Positions 18,443-26,313 of a DNA stretch of 64,000 nucleotides are shown here, piece by piece. The translations under genes and the position numbers were made by a program. This stretch comes from CAYYHA01 sp964471535 (GTDB lineage Bacteria > Myxococcota > Myxococcia > SLRQ01): positions 1-64,000 of the forward strand of contig CAYYHA010000002.1 of the NCBI GenBank assembly GCA_964471535.1, written 5' to 3'. The notes under the pieces are model-generated. The model saw nothing but the letters and a program-made list of their open reading frames with translations. It made no database searches and had not been told where the DNA came from. How positions within the stretch are numbered: position 1 is the first letter of the stretch; each line of letters opens with the position of its first letter.

Positions 18443-19537
18443 ATGAGTGCCACCGAAAGTGCCGCCAGCCAGCTCCTCAAGAAACTCCTCGAAGGGGTGG
18501 CCAAACACGGGGCCAGCGATCTGCACCTCCGCGTGGGTCAGGTGCCCTATGTGCGCCTCGACGGGAAGCTCGCCGAGACCAAGGCGAAGCCGCTGACCGA
18601 TGTGATGATGGACGAGATCCTTCAGCTCACCTCGGGGATCCGTCCCAGCGAGGACATGAACGGTGAGTTCGAGTTCAGCTTCGACGCACCCGACGTCGCA
18701 CGCTTTCGCGGCCACGCCTTCCGGGACAGCAACGGCTGGAGCCTCTCGCTCCGGGCCATTCCCTACGAGATCCCCGATTTCCGGCAGCTCCGTCTCCCCC
18801 CGGTGGCCAAGGTCCTCTCCGAGCCGATCGCGGGGCTGGTGCTGGTCACCGGTCCAACGAACTCGGGGAAGTCGACCACGGTGGCGTCGATGCTACACCA
18901 CCTGTGTTCGAGCGAGATCGTCAACCTCGTGACCATCGAAGATCCCGTCGAGTATCGAATCTCTGGCACCCCCTCCTGCGTCTCGCAGCGCGAGGTGGGG
19001 CGCCACACGGACAGCTGGCACAGCGCGCTGGCGGCGGTGCTCAGAGAGAACCCAGACGTGATCTTCATCGGCGAGATACGGGATCGCGACACCCTGGACG
19101 TGGCGATGCGGGCAGCGGAGACGGGCCACACCGTCTTCACGACCTTCCACACCGCCACGGCGGTGCAGACGGTGCAGCGGATCATCGGAATGTATCCAGC
19201 GGAAGAGCAGGAGACGGCGCGCGCGCGGCTGGCCGATGCACTCCGCGGAGTGCTCTGCCAGCGCCTGCTCCCCCGCAAGGGCACGCGGGGTCGGATCCTC
19301 GCCTCCGAGGTGATGATGGGGACCTTCTCCATCAAGGAGGCCATCCGCGACCCGGCGCGCACCCGTACGATCCCCGCCATTCTCGAGCGCTCCGGCGACC
19401 AGCACATGCGCACGCTCGATCAGTCGCTGGCGGAACTGTGCTCCCAGGGCCTGGTCGAGATGCAGGTGGCCCTCGCGCACGCCGTGAGTCCCAACGACCT
19501 CAAGCGCGGCCTGAGCCTCTCCGGCATGGTGGCGTAA
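18443..19537 (+). CDS. pilT: PilT-like retraction ATPase
   Basis: A 364-residue secretion/retraction ATPase of the PilT/PilU class. Residues 5-100 form the N-terminal PAS-like domain (ASDLHLRVG), followed by Walker A GPTNSGKST, an Asp box IEDPVEY, Walker B-like DVIFIGEIRD and a His box TFHTATAVQTVQRII. The C-terminal EAIRDP corresponds to the AIRNL motif specific to PilT/PilU retraction motors. In PilT the Walker A is usually GPTGSGKST; Asn in place of the second Gly is unusual but Lys and Ser/Thr are kept. It powers type IV pilus retraction at the inner membrane, yet no other pil gene is in view. It lies between the kinase and the sigma-54 activator. Confidence 0.85.
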   Translation: MSATESAASQLLKKLLEGVAKHGASDLHLRVGQVPYVRLDGKLAETKAKPLTDVMMDEILQLTSGIRPSEDMNGEFEFSFDAPDVARFRGHAFRDSNGWSLSLRAIPYEIPDFRQLRLPPVAKVLSEPIAGLVLVTGPTNSGKSTTVASMLHHLCSSEIVNLVTIEDPVEYRISGTPSCVSQREVGRHTDSWHSALAAVLRENPDVIFIGEIRDRDTLDVAMRAAETGHTVFTTFHTATAVQTVQRIIGMYPAEEQETARARLADALRGVLCQRLLPRKGTRGRILASEVMMGTFSIKEAIRDPARTRTIPAILERSGDQHMRTLDQSLAELCSQGLVEMQVALAHAVSPNDLKRGLSLSGMVA

Positions 19538-19901
19538 CGGGACCCAAGGTGTCGCAAGGTCTGCGGCCCCACGCGCGCAGGTCGGGCCCGCTGGGCGACG
19601 AGCGAAGTGCAGCGCCTGCACGGCGGCCCCACGCCCCGCCCGGCCGGTGGCGCTGCAGGGTGGCGCGGTGCTCGAGTACGGCTTGCCACCGTTCGGCCTC
19701 TCGTCCAACGGCGCCTTGGTGCGGGTCCCGTGCGACCCGGGATCCCCCGCTGACCCTGGATCGGTGTTCAGGCCCCGGCGCACAGCGTCCAAAACTCGAC
19801 GCTCTCCTGGCCCTCGGAGGCGTCGGGATCTTGGCGCGGTGGCTGCATCACCCGGCGCGCACGAAGCGAATCGACGGCACCACACGCGAGGGACGAGCAG
19901 C
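19538..19901. other. Intergenic region upstream of the sigma-54 activator
   Basis: This 364-base stretch is GC-rich with no convincing coding signal; a frame open from 19647 is in phase with the activator but has no ribosome site. The only recognisable element is a sigma-54-like promoter at 19832-19847. No tRNA-like or terminator-like fold was seen. Confidence 0.5.
19832..19847 (+). promoter_or_regulatory. Sigma-54-like promoter for the activator gene
   Basis: TGGCGC, five bases, CTGCA: the invariant GG and GC dinucleotides are at -24 and -12 spacing, with one mismatch in each block. Transcription would start near 19858, 44 bases before the ATG. A sigma-54 activator gene behind a sigma-54 promoter suggests autoregulation. 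Confidence 0.4.
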
Positions 19902-21080
19902 ATGAACAGCCAGGCGCGACAGATCCACGAGACGGATTCTTCGAAGGTGATCCACGGCATCGGCTCTCCTCTGATCTCGATCCTGAAGAACGCCGAGCGC
20001 ATCGCTGGCAGCGAGGCGACGGTGCTGCTCACGGGCGAGACCGGTACGGGTAAGGAAGTCTTCGCCCGTCACATCCACGCGCACAGCCGGCGGGCCGGCG
20101 GCCCCTTCGTCCCCGTCAACTGCGGCGCCATTCCCGAGAACCTTCTCGAGTCGGAACTCTTCGGCCACGTGAAGGGGGCGTTCACGGGGGCCGATCGGGC
20201 GCGGAAGGGCCGCATCGAGCTCGCCAGAGGAGGGACGCTCTTCCTCGACGAGGTGGGTGAGATGCCGCTCTCGCTGCAGGTGAAGCTGCTCCGAGTCCTG
20301 CAGGAGCGGGTCTTCGACCCCGTCGGATCCAACGAGTCGATTGCAGCCGACTTCCGGCTCATCGCAGCGACCAACCGGGACCTGCTCGCGGAGGTGGAGG
20401 CGGGTCGCTTCCGGCGAGACCTCTACTATCGTCTCTTCGTCTGCCCGATCGAGCTTCCCTCCCTGTGCGAGCGGCCCATGGACGTGGTGCCGCTCTTCCG
20501 GCACTTCTGGGCGAAGCTCGGGGAGAAGAGGCCGGTGGAACAGGGCGTGCTCGCACGCCTCGAGTCTTACGCCTGGCCAGGGAACGTGCGCGAGCTGGAG
20601 AACCTCTGCCAGCGCCTCTCCGTGTGCGCGCCTGGCGAGGCGGTTCGGGTCGAGGATCTGCCAGCGCCCTATAGCGAGGTCGAGCCGAGCTCCGTCGTCA
20701 CCCTCTTTGCGGGCGAGGCCGAATGCGCGGACGGGCGAACGATGGAGCACGAAGCGGAGGCCCTGCGCGAGCTGACGCCGCCGGTGGACGCGCGCTGCCT
20801 GCACGTCTTCGACGACGCGGTGGACGAGGAGGAGAACACCGACGTCGATCCCCTGCTCGTCGGGGTGGAGGAGTTCCCGAGCGACCTGCCCGCCTTCCTC
20901 CGGGATCTCGAGTACCGCTTCATCGACGCGGCGCTGGCGAAGCACGGTGGCAACAAGAATGCAGCCGCCAAGGCGCTCGGCCTGCGCCGCACGACCCTGG
21001 TGGAGAAGCTGAAGCGGAGGGCGCAGCACGCTGCCCGGAGCGAAGGAACGGGGGATTCAGCAGCGGCGCCAAGCGCTTGA
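19902..21080 (+). CDS. Flagellar-type sigma-54 activator without receiver domain
   Basis: A 392-residue bacterial enhancer-binding protein. The AAA+ domain begins almost at the N-terminus: Walker A GETGTGKE (residues 45-52), the sigma-54-contacting GAFTGA loop (92-97), Walker B LFLDEVGE, RRDLYYRL and WPGNVREL. No receiver, FleQ or GAF domain precedes it. An acidic linker of about 100 residues (rich in Glu/Asp, including DDAVDEEENTDVD) separates it from a Fis-type helix-turn-helix whose RTTLVEKLKR recognition helix is characteristic of FleQ/FlrA flagellar master regulators. Context (before the flagellar genes, and a sigma-54 promoter before fliL) supports a flagellar role. The ATG was chosen because the longer frame has no ribosome site. 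Confidence 0.85.
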   Translation: MNSQARQIHETDSSKVIHGIGSPLISILKNAERIAGSEATVLLTGETGTGKEVFARHIHAHSRRAGGPFVPVNCGAIPENLLESELFGHVKGAFTGADRARKGRIELARGGTLFLDEVGEMPLSLQVKLLRVLQERVFDPVGSNESIAADFRLIAATNRDLLAEVEAGRFRRDLYYRLFVCPIELPSLCERPMDVVPLFRHFWAKLGEKRPVEQGVLARLESYAWPGNVRELENLCQRLSVCAPGEAVRVEDLPAPYSEVEPSSVVTLFAGEAECADGRTMEHEAEALRELTPPVDARCLHVFDDAVDEEENTDVDPLLVGVEEFPSDLPAFLRDLEYRFIDAALAKHGGNKNAAAKALGLRRTTLVEKLKRRAQHAARSEGTGDSAAAPSA

Positions 21081-21089
21081 CGGGGATAC

Positions 21090-21105
21090 CGGCACGTCCG
21101 CTGCA
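21090..21105 (+). promoter_or_regulatory. Sigma-54-like promoter upstream of the TPR-flgB operon
   Basis: CGGCACG, four bases, CTGCA: GG/GC spacing is right, six of seven and four of five positions match. The predicted start, about 21116, falls just ahead of the GTG at 21119, so the first gene would be almost leaderless. The site may mainly serve the flgB genes, or the first gene may start further in. Confidence 0.35.
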
Positions 21106-21118
21106 CTCCACCGCGGGC

Positions 21119-22573
21119 GTGCGAGCTGGGAAACGAGGTATCCGGGTCGGCGCGCTGCTGCTCTTCATCGCCTTGGCGGAGCCGGCAGGCGCCTCCGATT
21201 TGCGGACCGTGCTCGGTGCCGCCGAGGCGGTGCAGCACATCCAGCTCCCCGGGGTCCAGCGCGTTCGCGTGAGGGTCTACGGCCTGCAGCAGCGGGTCGA
21301 GATCCAGGTGGTGCAGGGGCGGAAGGGGATCGGGACGGTCGTTGCAGAGCAGGTGGGCGGCGCGTCGCTCTGCCGCCTGGCCCAGGCTCTTGGTGCGACG
21401 GTGGAGCTGCGCTGCCAGAGCCCGCGCCTGCAGGCAGTGGTGCGGCGTACGAAGGCAGGACTGGGTGTGGACATTCTCGAGCTTCGTGGCCTGCCGTGGT
21501 CGAGTCTCCTCGACGGGGTGCCCCCGGTGGGCTACCACCCCCGCGATCTGGGCTACCGGGGCCTGTGCCCCGGGAAGGAGGAGGCGACGCGGGGCGAGTG
21601 TGCCTTCCGTGAGGGGAAGTACGAGCTCGCCGAGCGCGCGTTCCGAGACGCCATCGGCACGCCGACCTCCGGCCTCGCACGTATGCGCCTCGGCGATCTC
21701 GCGTGGTTGCGCGGCGACATCTCGGAGGCGGCGATGCACTGGAGCGCGGTTCGCGCCGTCGGGATGGTTCGGCGTCTGACCGACATGCGCCTGTCCGAAC
21801 TCCGGGGGGATGTGGTGGAGGAGGGGCCGCGCTTCGAGCGCCTCTATGATGTGAAGGCTCTGACCGATCCTGTCCGAGCCGAGGTGGAGCTGCGTGCCGC
21901 CCGGGTCCGCGCCTTTCACGGCCGTCCGATCGCGGCGGTGCGCGGGCTTCTGGATTCGCTGAACGATGTGCCGGTGCCACGTGCCTGTCGTCTCGCGCCC
22001 TCGACCTGCAAGTCGATTGCGCTCGCCGCGCTGCGTGCCGCCCACGAGGAGGACGAGATCCAGGACGTGCTCCTCTTCTATCTCGCTCTTCCCGATCGCT
22101 TCGAGGCGCCCCTGGCCGTCGAACTCGCGGACGCGGCGGCCGACCGGGCCCTGGCCATCGGTGCGACGGGTTTCGCTGCCAATCTCCTGGCCGCCGTTTC
22201 GAGCCAGGTTCGGCCCGAGGACCTGAGTGACCACCTGCTGCGGACGGCCGCGCTCTATCGACAGGCGGGAGACGACGTGCGTGCCGATGTCGTGATCCGC
22301 TATGCGCGGGAGCGGCTTCCACCGCGCCTGCTCTCGGCTCCAGCCTGGCGCAGCGTCATCGCGCCGACGCCCAAGAAGCGCGCGGCCCGCCCGAAGCGGA
22401 CACCTGCCAAGGGTCCGAAAATCGACGTGGATGCGGCGAAGACCGCTACGGCTATCGCCGACGCGCTCCTCGTACAGGCTCGGGCACGAAGGCTGCAGTC
22501 CAAGCAGACGAAGGCGATGCACGACGTGAATCTGACACCCCGAGACGGCGACGACGGAGCCAAGGCACCATGA
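21119..22573 (+). CDS. Periplasmic TPR-like protein of the flagellar operon
   Basis: A 484-residue exported protein of no family I can name. The GTG at 21119 gives a signal peptide (basic RAGKRGIR, hydrophobic VGALLLFIALA, then PAGA before SDL); a TTG at 21077 overlapping the activator stop is the alternative. The N-terminal ~120 residues look like beta strands (VRVRVYGLQQRVEIQVV). They are followed by TPR/Sel1-like helical repeats (ECAFREGKYELAERAFRDAI, LGDLAWLRGDISEAAMHW) that fill the rest. The tail is Lys/Arg-rich. Its stop overlaps the flgB start (ATGA), indicating a flagellar function. A beta domain followed by a TPR superhelix is the layout of the Campylobacter periplasmic motor protein PflA; that link is inference. 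Confidence 0.75.
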   Translation: MRAGKRGIRVGALLLFIALAEPAGASDLRTVLGAAEAVQHIQLPGVQRVRVRVYGLQQRVEIQVVQGRKGIGTVVAEQVGGASLCRLAQALGATVELRCQSPRLQAVVRRTKAGLGVDILELRGLPWSSLLDGVPPVGYHPRDLGYRGLCPGKEEATRGECAFREGKYELAERAFRDAIGTPTSGLARMRLGDLAWLRGDISEAAMHWSAVRAVGMVRRLTDMRLSELRGDVVEEGPRFERLYDVKALTDPVRAEVELRAARVRAFHGRPIAAVRGLLDSLNDVPVPRACRLAPSTCKSIALAALRAAHEEDEIQDVLLFYLALPDRFEAPLAVELADAAADRALAIGATGFAANLLAAVSSQVRPEDLSDHLLRTAALYRQAGDDVRADVVIRYARERLPPRLLSAPAWRSVIAPTPKKRAARPKRTPAKGPKIDVDAAKTATAIADALLVQARARRLQSKQTKAMHDVNLTPRDGDDGAKAP

Positions 22574-22956
22574 AGCTCTTCGGTCACACCCTGCGCGTCC
22601 TCGAGATCGGCCTGGACAGCCGACTCCGCCGGCACGAGATCCTCTCCGGCAACGTCGCCAACGCGGATACCCCGGGTTACCGGGGCCGCGATCTCGACGT
22701 CCGCCGGGCCACGATTCGCCGAGTCATCGACGAAGCTGCCACCGCCTCGGGCGAGACCGGAGTTCGTGTGCCTGGCACCCCCGAGGACGACGTCTACGAG
22801 GTCGACGCACCCGCCGGCCTCGACGGGAACACGGTCGACATCGACCGAACGATGGCGGGGCTGGCGCAAAACGGTCTCGAATACTCCGCGCTCGCCAAGA
22901 GCATTCGCAAGAAGCTGGCGCTTCTGCGTTACGTGGTCACGGATGGGCAAGGGTGA
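22570..22956 (+). CDS. flgB: Flagellar proximal rod protein FlgB
   Basis: A 128-residue rod protein of normal length. The N-terminal helix with NVANADTPGYRGRD is the conserved 'N-x-ANxxTPGY' rod/hook motif, and the C-terminal helix (LEYSALAKSIRKKLALLRYVVTDG) completes the coiled-coil core. FlgB builds the proximal rod on the MS ring with FlgC and FliE. The ATG overlaps the upstream stop and its own stop overlaps the GTG/ATG of flgC. Confidence 0.95.
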   Translation: MKLFGHTLRVLEIGLDSRLRRHEILSGNVANADTPGYRGRDLDVRRATIRRVIDEAATASGETGVRVPGTPEDDVYEVDAPAGLDGNTVDIDRTMAGLAQNGLEYSALAKSIRKKLALLRYVVTDGQG

Positions 22957-23354
22957 TGGCGGGCTTCTTTTCATCGCTCAAGATCAGTGCCTCCGGTCTC
23001 ATCGCCCAGCGAGCCCGGGTGGAGGCAGCAAGCTCCAATCTCGCCAACGCCGAGACCACACGGGGGCCGGATGGAAGAGCGTACCGGCGCATCGATCCCG
23101 TCTTCGAGAGTATCGAGGAAGGCGAGGGGTCGGCGGTGCGTGTGGCCGCGATGCACCGGAGCGATCGGGTGCGACGCATCTTCAACCCCGACCACCCCGA
23201 TGCGGATGCGGAGGGGTTCGTCGAGCTGCCCGACGTCAATCCGATTCACGAGATCGTCAACCTGATGAGCGCGCGCCGATCCTACGAGGCGAATGCGACC
23301 GCATTCGACACATTGAAAGCCATGGCAGCGCGCGCCATCGAGATCCTGGGGTGA
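22956..23354 (+). CDS. flgC: Flagellar proximal rod protein FlgC
   Basis: A 132-residue rod protein. It opens FFSSLKISASGL with a SSNLANAETT rod motif and ends in the family's VNPIHEIVNLMSARRSYEANATAFDTLKAM helix. A GTG three bases earlier (22953) is also possible; the ATG at 22956 directly follows the flgB stop. It forms the proximal rod with FlgB and is exported through the flagellar type III apparatus. Confidence 0.95.
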   Translation: MAGFFSSLKISASGLIAQRARVEAASSNLANAETTRGPDGRAYRRIDPVFESIEEGEGSAVRVAAMHRSDRVRRIFNPDHPDADAEGFVELPDVNPIHEIVNLMSARRSYEANATAFDTLKAMAARAIEILG

Positions 23355-23358
23355 TGCC

Positions 23359-23664
23359 ATGACCGCGTTCAAACCGGTGGGCAAGGAGGTCTCTCGCTAC
23401 CTCGTGGATCGGGCTGAGCCCCGCGGTGCAGGCGGAGCGGAGAGCCGAGAGGGCTTTTCGAGCGCGGTGGACGAGGCGCTCGAAGCCCTCGACCAGACGA
23501 TGGTGCAGGCGGACCACCAGGCGGCACGGCTCGCGGTGGGAGAGGGAAACCTGCATGAGACCGCCATCGCCATCGAGAAGGCGGACGTGGCCATGCGACT
23601 GGCCGTGCGCATCCGAAACAAGATTGTGGATGCCTACCAAGAGATCATGAGGATGCCGGTGTGA
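23359..23664 (+). CDS. fliE: Flagellar hook-basal body adaptor FliE
   Basis: A 101-residue protein of typical size. The C-terminal half (NLHETAIAIEKADVAMRLAVRIRNKIVDAYQEIMRM) is the diagnostic FliE helix pair that links the MS ring to the rod. It lies four bases after flgC, and its stop overlaps the start of fliF. Confidence 0.95.
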   Translation: MTAFKPVGKEVSRYLVDRAEPRGAGGAESREGFSSAVDEALEALDQTMVQADHQAARLAVGEGNLHETAIAIEKADVAMRLAVRIRNKIVDAYQEIMRMPV

Positions 23665-25259
23665 TGGAGGCGGTCTCGCAACGGCTGAAGGCTGTCGCCG
23701 AGCGGTGGGCCGAGCTGAAGCCTCCGGTGCGGCGCGCTCTGGCGCTTGGCCTAGCCGCGACGGTGATCGCCGTTGTGGCCGGACTGCTCTTTGCCTCGCG
23801 TACCGAGCGCTACGAGTATGCGTTCACCGGGCTCGACAAAGCCGACGCGGAGGAGGCGGTTTCGATCCTCCGATCGGCCGGAATCCACTACCGCGTCGAG
23901 GCCGGGGGCGAGGCGCTCGCCGTCGAAGCCTCCCGCGTCTACGATGCTCGTCTCGCACTCGCTGCCGCGGGCATTCCAAGGAAGTCCGGAACCGGCTTCG
24001 AGCTCTTTGACAAGGCCGACCTCTCCCAGTCCGAGTTCACCCAGCAGGTCAACCTGCGGCGAGCGATCGAGGGAGAGCTCGCGCGCACCATCGGAAGTCT
24101 GGATGCGGTCCGCGAGGCACGTGTCCACCTCACCTTCCCGCGGCGGGGCCTCTTCCAGGAGGACGACGACGAGGCCAGCGCGTCGGTGGTCGTGCGTCTC
24201 TTCCCCGGTTCCACTTTGAGCCGCCGCCAGCTCGCGGGGATCCGCCATCTCGTGGCATCTGCGGTTCCTGGCCTCAAGACGGAGAGCGTCACGGTGGTCG
24301 ATGCGAGCGGCCGGGTGCTCGCCGGTGACGAGGCGGGTGAGACGGGCGATCTGGTGAAGTGGCAGCGCCGCCTCGAGCAGCGGATCGAGGAGCGCATCGT
24401 CTCGCTCCTCGAGCCGGTGGTGGGCGAGGGGGCAGTGGTCGCACGCGTCACCGCCGAGGTCGATGCCAGCCAGGTGCAGACCACCGAGCAGCTCTTCGAT
24501 CCCGAGAAGGTCGCGGTGAAGAGCGAGCGGGTGACGACGCGAAGCGAGACCGGGGCGACCTCGAACGCCAAGGCGATCGGCATCCCCGGAGCGACCTCCA
24601 ACGATCCCGCGCGCTCGCCCGGTGGAGGGGCGACGCGCAGTGGCGCTCGTCAAACGAAGTCCGAGCAAGAGGACGAGACCCGAAACTACGAGGTCTCGAA
24701 CACGGTGCGACGGATCGTCCGGCGGGAGCCGAAGCTCGAGCGTCTGACGGTGGCGGTGCTCGTCGATGGTGTGGACGGAAAGCCGCGGAGCGAAGCGGAG
24801 GTGGCGCGGATCACCGAGCTGGTGAAGCGAGCCGCCGGCTTCGACGCCTCCAGGGGAGATGAGATCGAGGTCACGTCGATGCCCTTTGCCGCCCGCCGCG
24901 GGGAGGGGGACGCGGCGGAGGCGCCGGCGACGCCCCCGTGGCTCTGGTACGCCGCAGCGGGCGGCGGGCTCCTCCTTGCCGTGCTCCTAGGCCTCTTCGT
25001 CCTGCGCCGGCGGAGGCAGGAGGAGGAGCCGGCGCTCACCCCCGGCCGCAGCGTCGCGGAGATCGAGGCCCGCTTCCGCACTGTCGAAGCCGCCGAGAGC
25101 CCGCCGGCGGAGGAAGCGGAGGCGCTCCCCGATCCCATGGAAAGCGCCCTCGAGCGGGCACGCGAACTCACGGCGGCAGATCCCCTTCGCGCCGCCCGGC
25201 TCCTGCGCGCCTGGATCAAGAACGACCGCGAGGAACGCACGGAGATGAGCCATGCCTGA
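23664..25259 (+). CDS. fliF: Flagellar MS-ring protein FliF
   Basis: A 531-residue inner-membrane ring protein. TM1 lies at about residues 30-48. It is followed by the YscJ-like ring-building domains (EYAFTGLDKADAEEAVSILRSAGI; LRRAIEGELARTIGSLDAVREARVHL), the RBM3 beta-collar region with an ETRNYEVSN segment, TM2 at about 430-450 (WLWYAAAGGGLLLAVLLGLFVL), and a C-terminal FliG-binding tail (ALERARELTAADPLRAARLLRAWI). The start is ATG 23664, just after the fliE stop; GTG 23661 is an alternative. The 3' end overlaps fliG by eight bases. Confidence 0.96.
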   Translation: MEAVSQRLKAVAERWAELKPPVRRALALGLAATVIAVVAGLLFASRTERYEYAFTGLDKADAEEAVSILRSAGIHYRVEAGGEALAVEASRVYDARLALAAAGIPRKSGTGFELFDKADLSQSEFTQQVNLRRAIEGELARTIGSLDAVREARVHLTFPRRGLFQEDDDEASASVVVRLFPGSTLSRRQLAGIRHLVASAVPGLKTESVTVVDASGRVLAGDEAGETGDLVKWQRRLEQRIEERIVSLLEPVVGEGAVVARVTAEVDASQVQTTEQLFDPEKVAVKSERVTTRSETGATSNAKAIGIPGATSNDPARSPGGGATRSGARQTKSEQEDETRNYEVSNTVRRIVRREPKLERLTVAVLVDGVDGKPRSEAEVARITELVKRAAGFDASRGDEIEVTSMPFAARRGEGDAAEAPATPPWLWYAAAGGGLLLAVLLGLFVLRRRRQEEEPALTPGRSVAEIEARFRTVEAAESPPAEEAEALPDPMESALERARELTAADPLRAARLLRAWIKNDREERTEMSHA

Positions 25260-26310
25260 TGCCGCACTGCGAAGCAAGGCGACGGAGAGCCCGGGTCGAT
25301 TCGGTGCACCGGGAAGCAGTGGAGACTGGGCGAAGCGCGCTGCGGCGGTGCTCATCGCGCTGGGACCCGATTTGGCACGTCTCGTGTTTGCGCACCTGAG
25401 CGAAGACGAGATCCGACGCATCGCAGCGGCCGCCAAGGACCTGGGCGCCGCCTCCAAGGAGACGGTGGAGGCCTCGGTGCGCACCTACATCGAGGAGCTG
25501 GACGGCCTCGGCGCGGACCTCATCGCCGGAGATGGACTGCTCCGTGACGTGGCCATCTCGGTGGTGGGCGAGGAGGTGGCCCGCCGGGCCTTCGATGGCG
25601 TGGCGCCGCCACCGCCAGTGGACGAGGCCCTCGGCTCGGTGCTCGACGCGGATCCCGAGGTACTCGCCATGGTGCTCGCCCGCGAGCAGGCGCAAACCGC
25701 CGCACTGGTCATGGCGGCGATGGAGCCGGAGCGGGCGGCCGCGGTGATGGAGCACATTCCCGAACCACAGCGCCCCGAGATCCTGCGCCGGATGGCCATG
25801 GTGGAAGCGGTGTCTCCCGATGTGCTCCGGGAGATCGGCCAAGCCCTTGCCAGCGAGCTTCGTGCCGCCGTGGCGGGAGGGCTACGGCGCGTGGACGGCC
25901 GCACTGTCGCCTTGGAGATGCTCCGCCGAGCCCCCGCAGAACAGCAGCGCGAGGTGCTCGAGCGCATCGAACGGGAGAACCCGGACCTTGCCGTGGAGCT
26001 GCGCTCGAAGCTCTTCACCTTCGATGACCTCCTCAACCTCACCGACCGCGACGTGCAGGCGCTGCTCAAGGAGATCGACTCCAACGACCTGGTGGTCGCA
26101 CTGAAAGGCGCCACCGAAGAGGTCGTCCAGAAGATTCTCGGCAACATGTCCAGCCGGGCCGCCGCCATGGTCATGGACGATCTACAGGCCATGGGCCCCA
26201 CCCGTCTCGACGTGGTCGAGGAGGCACAGGGTCGCATCGTCGAGGCTGCCCTCAAGCTCGCGGACGACGGTCGCATCACCATCGTCCGCCCCTCCGACAA
26301 GATGGTGTGA
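25252..26310 (+). CDS. fliG: Flagellar motor switch protein FliG
   Basis: A 352-residue rotor protein with N-terminal FliF-binding, middle FliM-binding and C-terminal torque domains. The C-terminal segment has the conserved charged ridge (SKLFTFDDLLNLTDRDVQALLKEID), which contacts the stator MotA, and ends with EEAQGRIVEAALKLADDGRI. The N-terminus is extended by about 25 residues compared with typical FliG. It lies directly after fliF and three bases before fliH. Confidence 0.96.
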   Translation: MPDAALRSKATESPGRFGAPGSSGDWAKRAAAVLIALGPDLARLVFAHLSEDEIRRIAAAAKDLGAASKETVEASVRTYIEELDGLGADLIAGDGLLRDVAISVVGEEVARRAFDGVAPPPPVDEALGSVLDADPEVLAMVLAREQAQTAALVMAAMEPERAAAVMEHIPEPQRPEILRRMAMVEAVSPDVLREIGQALASELRAAVAGGLRRVDGRTVALEMLRRAPAEQQREVLERIERENPDLAVELRSKLFTFDDLLNLTDRDVQALLKEIDSNDLVVALKGATEEVVQKILGNMSSRAAAMVMDDLQAMGPTRLDVVEEAQGRIVEAALKLADDGRITIVRPSDKMV

Positions 26311-26313
26311 TCC

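Noticed and set aside
20669..22522. A 617-residue minus-strand open frame opposite the TPR gene
   Set aside because: No signal peptide or motif; the plus-strand gene has a signal peptide, TPR repeats and overlap with flgB.
25375..25393. TGGCAC followed by TTTGC inside fliG
   Set aside because: The spacing is four bases too long and it is within a conserved coding segment.
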